Of a DNA stretch of 15,100 nt, positions 9,512 through 15,100 are shown one piece after another; the first letter of the stretch is position 1; every line of letters starts with the position of its first letter. Under the pieces are notes generated by a model. The model saw only the letters and a list, made by a program, of their open reading frames with translations, ran no database searches and was not told where the DNA came from. A program made the translations under genes and the position numbers. Where the stretch lies: NCBI GenBank assembly GCA_021808425.1, contig JAKBBS010000073.1, forward strand, positions 1-15,100, in the 5' to 3' direction. This DNA comes from Actinomycetes bacterium. Its GTDB lineage: Bacteria; Actinomycetota; Acidimicrobiia; Acidimicrobiales; Palsa-688.

Positions 9512-9517
9512 TCCTCC
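9512..9517 (-). promoter_or_regulatory. Shine-Dalgarno of clpC (GGAGGA)
   Basis: On the minus strand GGAGGA is followed by CCGGA and ATG (9506). It is one of the two strongest ribosome binding sites in the window and fixes the clpC start. Confidence 0.85.
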
Positions 9518-9525
9518 GTCTGCTT

Positions 9526-9531
9526 AGTCTA
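9526..9531 (-). promoter_or_regulatory. Candidate -10 element for clpC (TAGACT)
   Basis: The minus strand reads GGGTAGACTAAGC, a TANNNT hexamer. It would place the start point near 9519 and give a short leader containing the GGAGGA site. There is no clear -35 at 16-18 bp, so this is tentative. Confidence 0.3.
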
Positions 9532-9595
9532 CCCGGACCCTGGCGAGTTAGTTCGTTCGGCGGCCACCTCTCTCACGATGTCCTCCAAGTTGCAT

Positions 9596-9607
9596 CGGAA
9601 CGTTCCG
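9596..9607. repeat. Perfect 12-bp palindrome CGGAACGTTCCG in the clpC / polyprenyl synthase spacer
   Basis: CGGAACGTTCCG equals its own reverse complement. The flanks do not extend the symmetry. It lies about 50 bp before the polyprenyl synthase start and 90 bp before the clpC start, a position suitable for an operator acting on one or both divergent genes. No known regulator is assigned. It lacks a T-run and a loop, so it is not a terminator. Confidence 0.55.
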
Positions 9608-9633
9608 GGTTCCTGTTTAGCTCGGGCGTAGCG

Positions 9634-9639
9634 TACCCT
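9634..9639 (+). promoter_or_regulatory. Candidate -10 element for the polyprenyl synthase gene (TACCCT)
   Basis: The plus strand reads GCGTACCCTCGTAGCAG and then ATG (9648). A start point 6-8 bases after the hexamer falls at or next to the ATG. No Shine-Dalgarno sequence is present, so leaderless translation is plausible. No -35 is recognised. Confidence 0.35.
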
Positions 9640-9647
9640 CGTAGCAG

Positions 9648-10661
9648 ATGAACGCCGCAGAGACCCTCCGCCTTCCCGGAATCGAGTCCGCGCTGGACAA
9701 GGTCGAGGTGTCCCTTGCCAAGGCGACCTCCGGCGAGGACCCATTTTTGGCGGAGGTCGCTTCGCACCTCGTCAACGCGGGAGGCAAACGGCTGCGCCCG
9801 GCCCTCGTGCTCGCCGCGGCCCAGGCTTGCGGCTCGGGGGTCGATCCTCCCGACGATGTCGTCGAAGGTGCCGTGGCGGTCGAGCTGGTGCACCTCGGCT
9901 CGCTCTACCACGACGACGTGATGGACGAGGCGACCTCGCGGCGGGGGGTGATGAGCGCGAACGCCAAGTGGGGGAACTTGGTGGCGATCCTCGCCGGCGA
10001 CTTCCTGCTTGCGCGGGCGTCGGAGATCGCCGCGTCCCTCGGAACGGAAATCGCCGCTCTGCTGGCTCGTACCATCGGGAAACTGTGCGAAGGCGAGGTC
10101 GGCCAGATGCGCTTCGCCTACGACGTGACCCGAAGCGAGGAATCCTACGTGGCGTCCATCGCCGGCAAGACTGCGTCGCTCATGGCCACAGCAGCCCGTG
10201 TCGGCGGGGTCACTTTCGGCGCTTCACCGGTCGAGGTGGAAGCCTTGACTGACTACGGGTATGCGCTCGGGATGACATTCCAGATATGGGACGACGTCAA
10301 AGATCTGATCTCGACCGACTACGACCTCGGCAAACCGGCCGGCCACGACATGGTCGAAGGCACCTACACCCTCCCGGTGCTTCGGACTCTTGCGATACCA
10401 GGCGTCGGCGACGACCTGAGGGCGATCCTTGGGACACGGCTCGACACAGTTTCGCGGGACAAGGCCCGCGACCTGGTGCTGTCCACGACCGCAATCGACT
10501 CCTCGATCGCCACCGCTCGCCATTGGGCCGCGAGCGCCGAGGCTGCGCTCGAACCGCTGCGCCGTGGTGAGCCTCTCACGTCCGGAGCTACCAGGGACAG
10601 CATTGCAATCCTCGGGCTCGTCGGGCACGGGCTCGTAGACGAGCTCGAAGACGCCCGCTGA
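9648..10661 (+). CDS. Polyprenyl diphosphate synthase (all-trans isoprenyl chain elongation)
   Basis: It condenses isopentenyl diphosphate units onto an allylic primer. Family features in order: GGKRLRP (45-51), the first aspartate-rich motif DDVMD (89-93) followed by Arg98-Arg99, GDFLLARA (117-124), Lys174-Thr175, and the second aspartate-rich motif DDVKD (215-219) within FQIWDDVKDL. Length is 337 residues. The residues before the first motif (HLGSLYHDD) are small at the chain-length position, as in long-chain synthases such as mycobacterial GrcC, so a menaquinone side-chain product is likely; geranylgeranyl diphosphate cannot be excluded. I give no symbol for that reason. The gene stands alone in plus orientation between clpC and lysS and converges on lysS with 16 bp between. 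Confidence 0.9.
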   Translation: MNAAETLRLPGIESALDKVEVSLAKATSGEDPFLAEVASHLVNAGGKRLRPALVLAAAQACGSGVDPPDDVVEGAVAVELVHLGSLYHDDVMDEATSRRGVMSANAKWGNLVAILAGDFLLARASEIAASLGTEIAALLARTIGKLCEGEVGQMRFAYDVTRSEESYVASIAGKTASLMATAARVGGVTFGASPVEVEALTDYGYALGMTFQIWDDVKDLISTDYDLGKPAGHDMVEGTYTLPVLRTLAIPGVGDDLRAILGTRLDTVSRDKARDLVLSTTAIDSSIATARHWAASAEAALEPLRRGEPLTSGATRDSIAILGLVGHGLVDELEDAR

Positions 10662-10677
10662 GAACCGAGTATCGGGG

Positions 10678-12111
10678 CTAGAAAGTCTCTGGGCGCAGCG
10701 TCGGAAAAGCGATCACGTCGCGGATTGCGTCCGCGTCCGCTAGCAGCATCACTAGCCGATCGACTCCGATCCCGAGGCCGCCGGTCGGGGGGAGACCGAA
10801 GTCGAGGGCCCGCAGGTAGTCCTCGTCTATGGACATGGCTTCGTCGTCGCCGGCGGCTTTCGCCGCGGCCTGCGCCTCGAAACGCAATCGCTGCTCGCCC
10901 GGATCGTTCAGCTCGCTGAAAGCGTTGCACAGCTCCCGCCCGGCGACTATCCCCTCGAAGCGCTCGACATACCCCGCGCGGGAGCGATGATCGCGCGCTA
11001 GAGGCGACACCTCCTTGGGGTAGTCGGTGACGAATACGGGACCCCAAAGGCGCGCTTCGGTCGTCTTCTCATATATCTCGAGGAGGACCTTTCCTTTACC
11101 CCACCCCGGCTCGGGCGTCACCCCCACCGAGCGGGCGGCGCTTCGCATCTCATCGTCGGGCATATCGAGGTCCAGATACAGCCCTGCATGCTCGGCGATC
11201 AGGTCGGTGAGGGTCGCCCGCCGCCAAGGTAGCGAAAGCGACAGGGGCCGCCCGCCGTAGCTGATCTCGGTCGTCCCGAGGATCTGCATCGCGGCGCCCG
11301 CGACGAGATTCTCGGTGATGGCCATCATGTCGGTGTAATCAGCGTACGCCTGGTAAAGCTCGAGCATCGTGAACTCGGGGTTGTGCCGAGGTGACAGACC
11401 TTCGTTTCGGAAGACTCTCGCCACTTCGAAGACCCGCTCGAAGCCACCGACCACAAGCCTCTTCAGGTACAGCTCCGGAGCGATGCGCAGATAGAGGTCG
11501 ACGTCCAAGGCGTTGTGGTGCGTCGTGAAAGGCCGCGCCGTAGCGCCGCCCGGCGTCGGGTGGAAGATCGGCGTCTCTACTTCCACGAAATCTTGGCCTT
11601 CCAGCCAGCGTCGGATCCACGAGACGAGCTTGCTGCGCAAGAGCAGCACGCGCCGAGAACCGTCATTTGCCCACAGATCCGCGTAGCGCTGGCGGTAGCG
11701 GGTGTCGACATCGGAGATGCCGTGCCACTTGTCGCCGAAACCTCTGCGAGCTCGGGCGAGAAGCTGCCAGCTCGCAACTTTTACCGACAACTCCCCTGTC
11801 TTGGTTGTCACGACCTCGCCGGTTGCGGCTATCCAGTCCCCGAGGGACAGCCTGGTGAACTCGGCGAAGCCGTCTGTCCACGCACGCCCTGCGAAAAGCT
11901 GGATGGAGCCGCTCGAGTCGTGAAGGCTGGCGAACGCGACCCGCCCCATCTCACGTCGCAGCATGAGCCGCCCCGCGACGGTGACGGTGACGCCGGTCTC
12001 GGACTGCTCGGGCAGGTCGTGGAACTGCTCAGCCAGCGCTGCGGCTTTTGCGTCTGGTTCGACTCGGTAGGGGACTGAATCCGCATGCGACAACGGCTGT
12101 GGATCACTCAC
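10678..12111 (-). CDS. lysS: Lysyl-tRNA synthetase, class II
   Basis: It charges tRNA-Lys. An N-terminal OB-fold anticodon-binding domain (about 41-120, VTVAGRLMLRREMGRVAFA) precedes the class II catalytic core. The core has motif 1 around DFVEVETPIFHPTPGGA (174-190), motif 2 VFEVARVFRNEGLSPRHNPEF (about 227-247), GRELCNAFSELNDP, and motif 3 GGLGIGVDRLVMLL (444-457) near the C-terminus. Length is 477 residues, slightly under the usual 500. The GTG start at 12111 overlaps the coaX stop as GTGA, implying coupled translation. In M. tuberculosis lysS also lies near coaX and upstream of clpC, which supports ancestral synteny. Confidence 0.96.
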   Translation of the reverse strand: MSDPQPLSHADSVPYRVEPDAKAAALAEQFHDLPEQSETGVTVTVAGRLMLRREMGRVAFASLHDSSGSIQLFAGRAWTDGFAEFTRLSLGDWIAATGEVVTTKTGELSVKVASWQLLARARRGFGDKWHGISDVDTRYRQRYADLWANDGSRRVLLLRSKLVSWIRRWLEGQDFVEVETPIFHPTPGGATARPFTTHHNALDVDLYLRIAPELYLKRLVVGGFERVFEVARVFRNEGLSPRHNPEFTMLELYQAYADYTDMMAITENLVAGAAMQILGTTEISYGGRPLSLSLPWRRATLTDLIAEHAGLYLDLDMPDDEMRSAARSVGVTPEPGWGKGKVLLEIYEKTTEARLWGPVFVTDYPKEVSPLARDHRSRAGYVERFEGIVAGRELCNAFSELNDPGEQRLRFEAQAAAKAAGDDEAMSIDEDYLRALDFGLPPTGGLGIGVDRLVMLLADADAIRDVIAFPTLRPETF

Positions 12112-12899
12112 TGCTGGTTACGTCCGAAAATGATGCGAAGTCCCTCCAAAGTTAGCCAAGGGTCGTGGTAGTCGATGGCCTCGGAGTGCGGCGCGATCAA
12201 GCCGGCCAGGCCTCCCGTCGCTACGACCGTCGAAGCCCCTACCTCGTCTTCGAGACGCCTGCAAAGCCCGTCGACTTGAGCCGCGAAGCCGTATATGACG
12301 CCCGACTGGATCGACTCCACCGTGTTTTTCGCCAGGACGCGGCGCGGCTCGACGAGTTCGACCCGCGATAGCAGCGCTGCCCTGCTGAAGAGTGCTTCCA
12401 GAGATATTTCGATACCCGGGATGATCACGCCGCCCAGATACTCGCCGGCTTCGGAGACAACTTCGAACGTCGTGGCCGTTCCGAAATCGATGACGATCGT
12501 CGGGCCACCGTATCGCTCGAACGCAGCAACCGCGTCCGCGATCCGATCGGCTCCGACCTCCTTGGGGTTGTCGTAGTGGATCGGCATTCCAGTGCGCACC
12601 CCGGGCTCCACTACGAGCGTTTCGGCGTTGAACCATTTAGCGGCCATCTCCCGTAGAGCCGAACGCTGCCGGGGAACGACGGACCCGACGACTATTCCCG
12701 TGATCGCATCGGTCGATTCGAATCCCTGCATCCGGAACAACTGCAAGACCATGAGTGCGAGCTCGTCGGCGGTGCGCGACGCCACGGTCGCTACACGCCA
12801 GTGACATGCGAGCTTAGGCCCGCTGCCACCTGGACCGTCTCCCGCCTCGAAGACTCCGACGACGGTTTGGGTGTTGCCTACGTCGATGGCAACGAGCAT
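12108..12899 (-). CDS. coaX: Type III pantothenate kinase
   Basis: It phosphorylates pantothenate, the first committed step of CoA synthesis. It is an actin-fold (ASKHA) kinase of the CoaX type. Visible motifs are the N-terminal phosphate loop AIDVGNTQTVVG (Asp6, Asn9, Thr10), GADRIADAVAA (116-126), and the catalytic/adenosine segment IDFGTATTFEVV (137-148), followed by GEYLGGVIIPG. Length is 263 residues, as expected. The ATG at 12899 is preceded by GGGGAGGTGA, an almost ideal ribosome binding site that overlaps the end of nadC. It sits between nadC and lysS in a tight run, so NAD and CoA synthesis appear to be cotranscribed. Confidence 0.96.
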   Translation of the reverse strand: MLVAIDVGNTQTVVGVFEAGDGPGGSGPKLACHWRVATVASRTADELALMVLQLFRMQGFESTDAITGIVVGSVVPRQRSALREMAAKWFNAETLVVEPGVRTGMPIHYDNPKEVGADRIADAVAAFERYGGPTIVIDFGTATTFEVVSEAGEYLGGVIIPGIEISLEALFSRAALLSRVELVEPRRVLAKNTVESIQSGVIYGFAAQVDGLCRRLEDEVGASTVVATGGLAGLIAPHSEAIDYHDPWLTLEGLRIIFGRNQQ

Positions 12900-12903
12900 C
12901 GGC

Positions 12904-12913
12904 TCACCTCCCC
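12904..12913 (-). promoter_or_regulatory. Shine-Dalgarno of coaX (GGGGAGGTGA)
   Basis: The minus strand reads GGGGAGGTGA, then GCCG, then ATG. Eight bases (GGAGGTGA) match the canonical anti-SD complement. The last three bases are the nadC stop, so the site is embedded in nadC coding sequence. Confidence 0.85.
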
Positions 12914-13755
12914 GGGTCCAAGTCCAACCCGATGTCGAGGATCGGAGCCGAGTGCGTGATCGCCCCGACGGAGATCAGGTCTGCCCCCGCGGAGGCGTAC
13001 TCGCCGACACTATCCAGCGTCACACCACCAGACACCTCGACTTTGACCCGGCCGGCTACCACACCGACGGCTACGGCGACCTCGGCGGGAGTCATGTTGT
13101 CGAGCAAGATCATGTCGGCGCCAGCCGCCAACCCCCTCTTTACCTGATCGAGGGTATCGCACTCCACTTCGCAGATGACCCCGGGCCACCGCTCGTGAGC
13201 CAGGGCTACTGCGCGTTCGATACCGACTCCCGCAAGGTGGTTGTCCTTGACGAGTATCGCGTCCGAAAGCGACGCCCGGTGATTGACACCGCCCCCCGCT
13301 CGAACAGCGGCTTTCTCGAGCGACCGCAGCCCGGGGGTCGTCTTGCGGGTGTCGCGGATCTTCGACGCTGCTCCCGCCGCCTCGACATACCGCCGGGTCG
13401 ACGTCGCTATCCCCGAGAGGTGGCAGAGCAGGTTGAGCGCGGTCCGCTCGGCGCTCAACACCGACGACAAGCGACCTTGCACCCGTCCTATCACTGTTCC
13501 CCGTGTCAGTTCGTCCCCGTCCGACAAGCTCCACGACACCTCGACTCCAGGGTCCACGGCGACGAACGCCTCGTGGGCCGCGAGCCGTCCAGCGAGGACC
13601 CCGTCCTGGCGGGCGACCAGGACTGCCTCGACGGTGGCGTCGTCGTCGACCAGCCCAGCCGTGAGGTCACCTTGGACCCCGAAGTCCTCGGCGAGCGCCC
13701 TGGCCACCACTTCCCTGACAGCGAGGAGCGGCGGGTCGACCCACGTGTGTTTCAC
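12904..13755 (-). CDS. nadC: Nicotinate-nucleotide diphosphorylase (carboxylating), quinolinate phosphoribosyltransferase
   Basis: It converts quinolinate and PRPP to nicotinate mononucleotide, CO2 and diphosphate in de novo NAD synthesis. Visible motifs are GDLTAGL (29-35), AERTALNLLCHLSGIAT (102-118), the quinolinate-binding RDTRKTTPGLR (134-144), GGGVNHR (154-160), VKDNHL (169-174), EVECDTLDQ (196-204), LLDNM (217-221) and VSGGVTLDSV near the C-terminus. Length is 283 residues. The commonly seen EVEVD is EVECD here, a mild change that keeps both acidic residues. The GTG start at 13755 overlaps the nadB stop as GTGA. nadB immediately upstream makes the substrate precursor. Confidence 0.96.
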   Translation of the reverse strand: MKHTWVDPPLLAVREVVARALAEDFGVQGDLTAGLVDDDATVEAVLVARQDGVLAGRLAAHEAFVAVDPGVEVSWSLSDGDELTRGTVIGRVQGRLSSVLSAERTALNLLCHLSGIATSTRRYVEAAGAASKIRDTRKTTPGLRSLEKAAVRAGGGVNHRASLSDAILVKDNHLAGVGIERAVALAHERWPGVICEVECDTLDQVKRGLAAGADMILLDNMTPAEVAVAVGVVAGRVKVEVSGGVTLDSVGEYASAGADLISVGAITHSAPILDIGLDLDPGR

Positions 13756-15100
13756 TGCACGAACCTACACGACATCGCGTCGAGGGTCGAGGGAAAGTCG
13801 CTCCGTCGATGCCCTCCCCGACTCTCGGTTCGCGCCTGCGCGCCCGCTATGACCGCCGATGCCACCTCGGCCAGGTTCCGGATCTCGAGCGACGTCAAGC
13901 CGCTTGCGACGTCCTTGCGTCCGCGCTCGTATCGGTGGCGGATGACGTCAACAACTCCGGCGGCCTCGGAGAGAGAGCCCGCGTCTCGCAGGACCCCGAC
14001 ACCGTCGGCCATTGCCTTTTGGAGCCGGCGGCGATCATCGCTCGCCGTGCCCGCACCTCGGTCGCAGCACAGCGCCGTCTCGGAGGCCCGTTCCAGCGGT
14101 CCTGCCGCCGTGCTGGCGTTGCGATGGAGCCGCTCCACCCCGATAGCCCCGCCATCGTTCGGTGGCGGCGCGTTCAGTGCGCGAAGGACTCCCGTGGCAT
14201 CCGGCGAACTTTTTCCGGCAAGGATCGCGTCGATGGCGCGCGCGGCGAACACCATCCCTTCGAGCAGCGAGTTCGAAGCGAGACGATTCGCGCCGTGAAC
14301 CCCGCTGCAGGCCGTCTCCCCCGCGACCCAAAGCCCAGGAAGAGTGGTGGCTCCGTCGAGGTCGGCCATCACCCCGCCGCACATGTAGTGCGCGGCAGGA
14401 GCGACCGGTAACCACTCCCGATCGGGGTCCACCCCCGCCTGCCTTACCCGCTCCGCCAGCGACACGAACCGCCTGGAGAAGTCCGAGACGCCCGAAAGGT
14501 CGAGCCACACGTGGCCGCCGGCCGACGACCGGATACGCTCCGCAACGCTCGCCGCGACGATGTCTCGCGGTGCCATCTCGTCGACGAAGCGTTCGCCGGC
14601 CTCGTCGCGAAGGATCGCCCCCTCGCCGCGAAGTGCCTCGCTCAGCAGGACTCGCGGCCCGTCGGGGCTGCCTGCGTGCAGGGCTGTCGGGTGGAACTGC
14701 ACGAACTCGACGTCAGCAACCGCCGCCCCGGCGCGCAGCGCCATCGCGATACCGTCGCCGGTCGACTGCAGCGGGTTCGTGGTGACAGGGTAGAGCTGGC
14801 CAGCCCCGCCGGTACCGAGAAGGACGTGGCGGGCTCCGACGTCGATCGCCGCCCCGTCGGTGGCGAGGAAGGTCACTCCTGCGCAACGCCCCGCTCGCAC
14901 GATGAGGTCAACGGCGAACCAGTTCTCGACGAGAGTCACGCCGAGCGCAGAGGCTGCCGCAACGAGCGTCCTTTCGACCTCTGCTCCTGTCGCTGCGCCC
15001 CCCGAGTGGACCACACGCGCCACCGAATGCCCACCTTCCCTGGCGAGAAGCCACCGGCCGCTCGGGCCACGGTCGAAGTTCGCTCCGAAGGACGCCAGCT
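13752..15100 (-). CDS. nadB: L-aspartate oxidase, C-terminal 448 residues (5' end beyond right edge)
   Basis: This FAD enzyme oxidises L-aspartate to iminoaspartate, which NadA condenses to quinolinate. The frame is open to the right edge: it begins LASFGANFDRGPSGRWLLAR and continues EGGHSVARVVHSGGAATGAE, as in NadB after the FAD-binding N-terminus. Also seen are FVQFHPTALH, LLSEALRGEGAILRDEAGERF, AAHYMCGGVMADLDG, and LWVAGETACSGVHGANRLASNSLLEG, which is the FAD- and dicarboxylate-binding core. A C-terminal helical domain ends with TESRGGHRRSDFP. About 80 residues, including the first GxGxxG, are missing only because the window ends. The GTG nearest 15023 is internal, not a start. It is coupled to nadC by a GTGA overlap; nadA may lie further upstream. 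Confidence 0.95.
   Translation of the reverse strand, partial: LASFGANFDRGPSGRWLLAREGGHSVARVVHSGGAATGAEVERTLVAAASALGVTLVENWFAVDLIVRAGRCAGVTFLATDGAAIDVGARHVLLGTGGAGQLYPVTTNPLQSTGDGIAMALRAGAAVADVEFVQFHPTALHAGSPDGPRVLLSEALRGEGAILRDEAGERFVDEMAPRDIVAASVAERIRSSAGGHVWLDLSGVSDFSRRFVSLAERVRQAGVDPDREWLPVAPAAHYMCGGVMADLDGATTLPGLWVAGETACSGVHGANRLASNSLLEGMVFAARAIDAILAGKSSPDATGVLRALNAPPPNDGGAIGVERLHRNASTAAGPLERASETALCCDRGAGTASDDRRRLQKAMADGVGVLRDAGSLSEAAGVVDVIRHRYERGRKDVASGLTSLEIRNLAEVASAVIAGAQARTESRGGHRRSDFPSTLDAMSCRFVQ

Noticed and set aside
12871..14298. Plus-strand open frame of 475 codons antisense to nadC and the end of nadB.
   Set aside because: The opposite strand carries complete NadC and NadB motifs. 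The plus-strand product has no recognisable domain and begins inside the coaX 5' end.

Overview
The window reads as a housekeeping chromosome segment of a high-GC actinobacterium. Third codon positions are mostly G or C, GTG and TTG starts are common, and the gene neighbourhood resembles the carD-ispD-ispF / radA / clpC / lysS / coaX region of Mycobacterium tuberculosis (roughly Rv3579c to Rv3600c). Several proteins have actinobacterial traits: a CarD with Trp85, an Rv3676-like Crp, and a ClpC of 838 residues. The inserted and missing genes relative to mycobacteria suggest a deep-branching lineage such as Acidimicrobiia. That placement is inference; no rRNA is present to settle it.

Layout from left to right. 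On the minus strand, one run goes carD (4735) -> proS -> ispD -> ispF -> rlmB -> a histidine-phosphatase gene that leaves the window at base 1. These genes have short gaps or overlaps and look like one operon. It combines an RNA-polymerase-binding regulator, prolyl-tRNA charging, two steps of the MEP isoprenoid pathway and a 23S rRNA 2'-O-methyltransferase. A Crp/Fnr-family regulator (4861-5520, plus) diverges from carD across a 125-bp spacer that holds a matching candidate -10 hexamer for each direction. It converges on a second minus-strand run, clpC (9506) -> radA (ends 5556), for protein quality control and recombination repair. A polyprenyl diphosphate synthase (9648-10661, plus) diverges from clpC over 141 bp. 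It converges on a third minus-strand run, nadB (partial at the right edge) -> nadC -> coaX -> lysS, which covers de novo NAD synthesis, the first step of CoA synthesis and lysyl-tRNA charging. Two of its junctions are 4-base GTGA overlaps.

The gene products fit together as core metabolism. IspD and IspF supply isoprenoid precursors that the polyprenyl synthase elongates, probably for menaquinone. NadB, NadC and CoaX build nucleotide cofactors. ProS and LysS charge tRNAs, RlmB modifies the ribosome, and CarD and Crp act on transcription.

Every stretch longer than about 150 bases is coding. I saw no tRNA or rRNA gene, CRISPR array, insertion sequence, phage gene, toxin-antitoxin pair or obvious intrinsic terminator. 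I did not find an undescribed system. The observations worth checking are small: an edge gene with an unclear start, two substitutions in conserved enzyme motifs, a mirrored promoter octamer, a 12-bp palindrome, and the loss of neighbours usual in mycobacteria.
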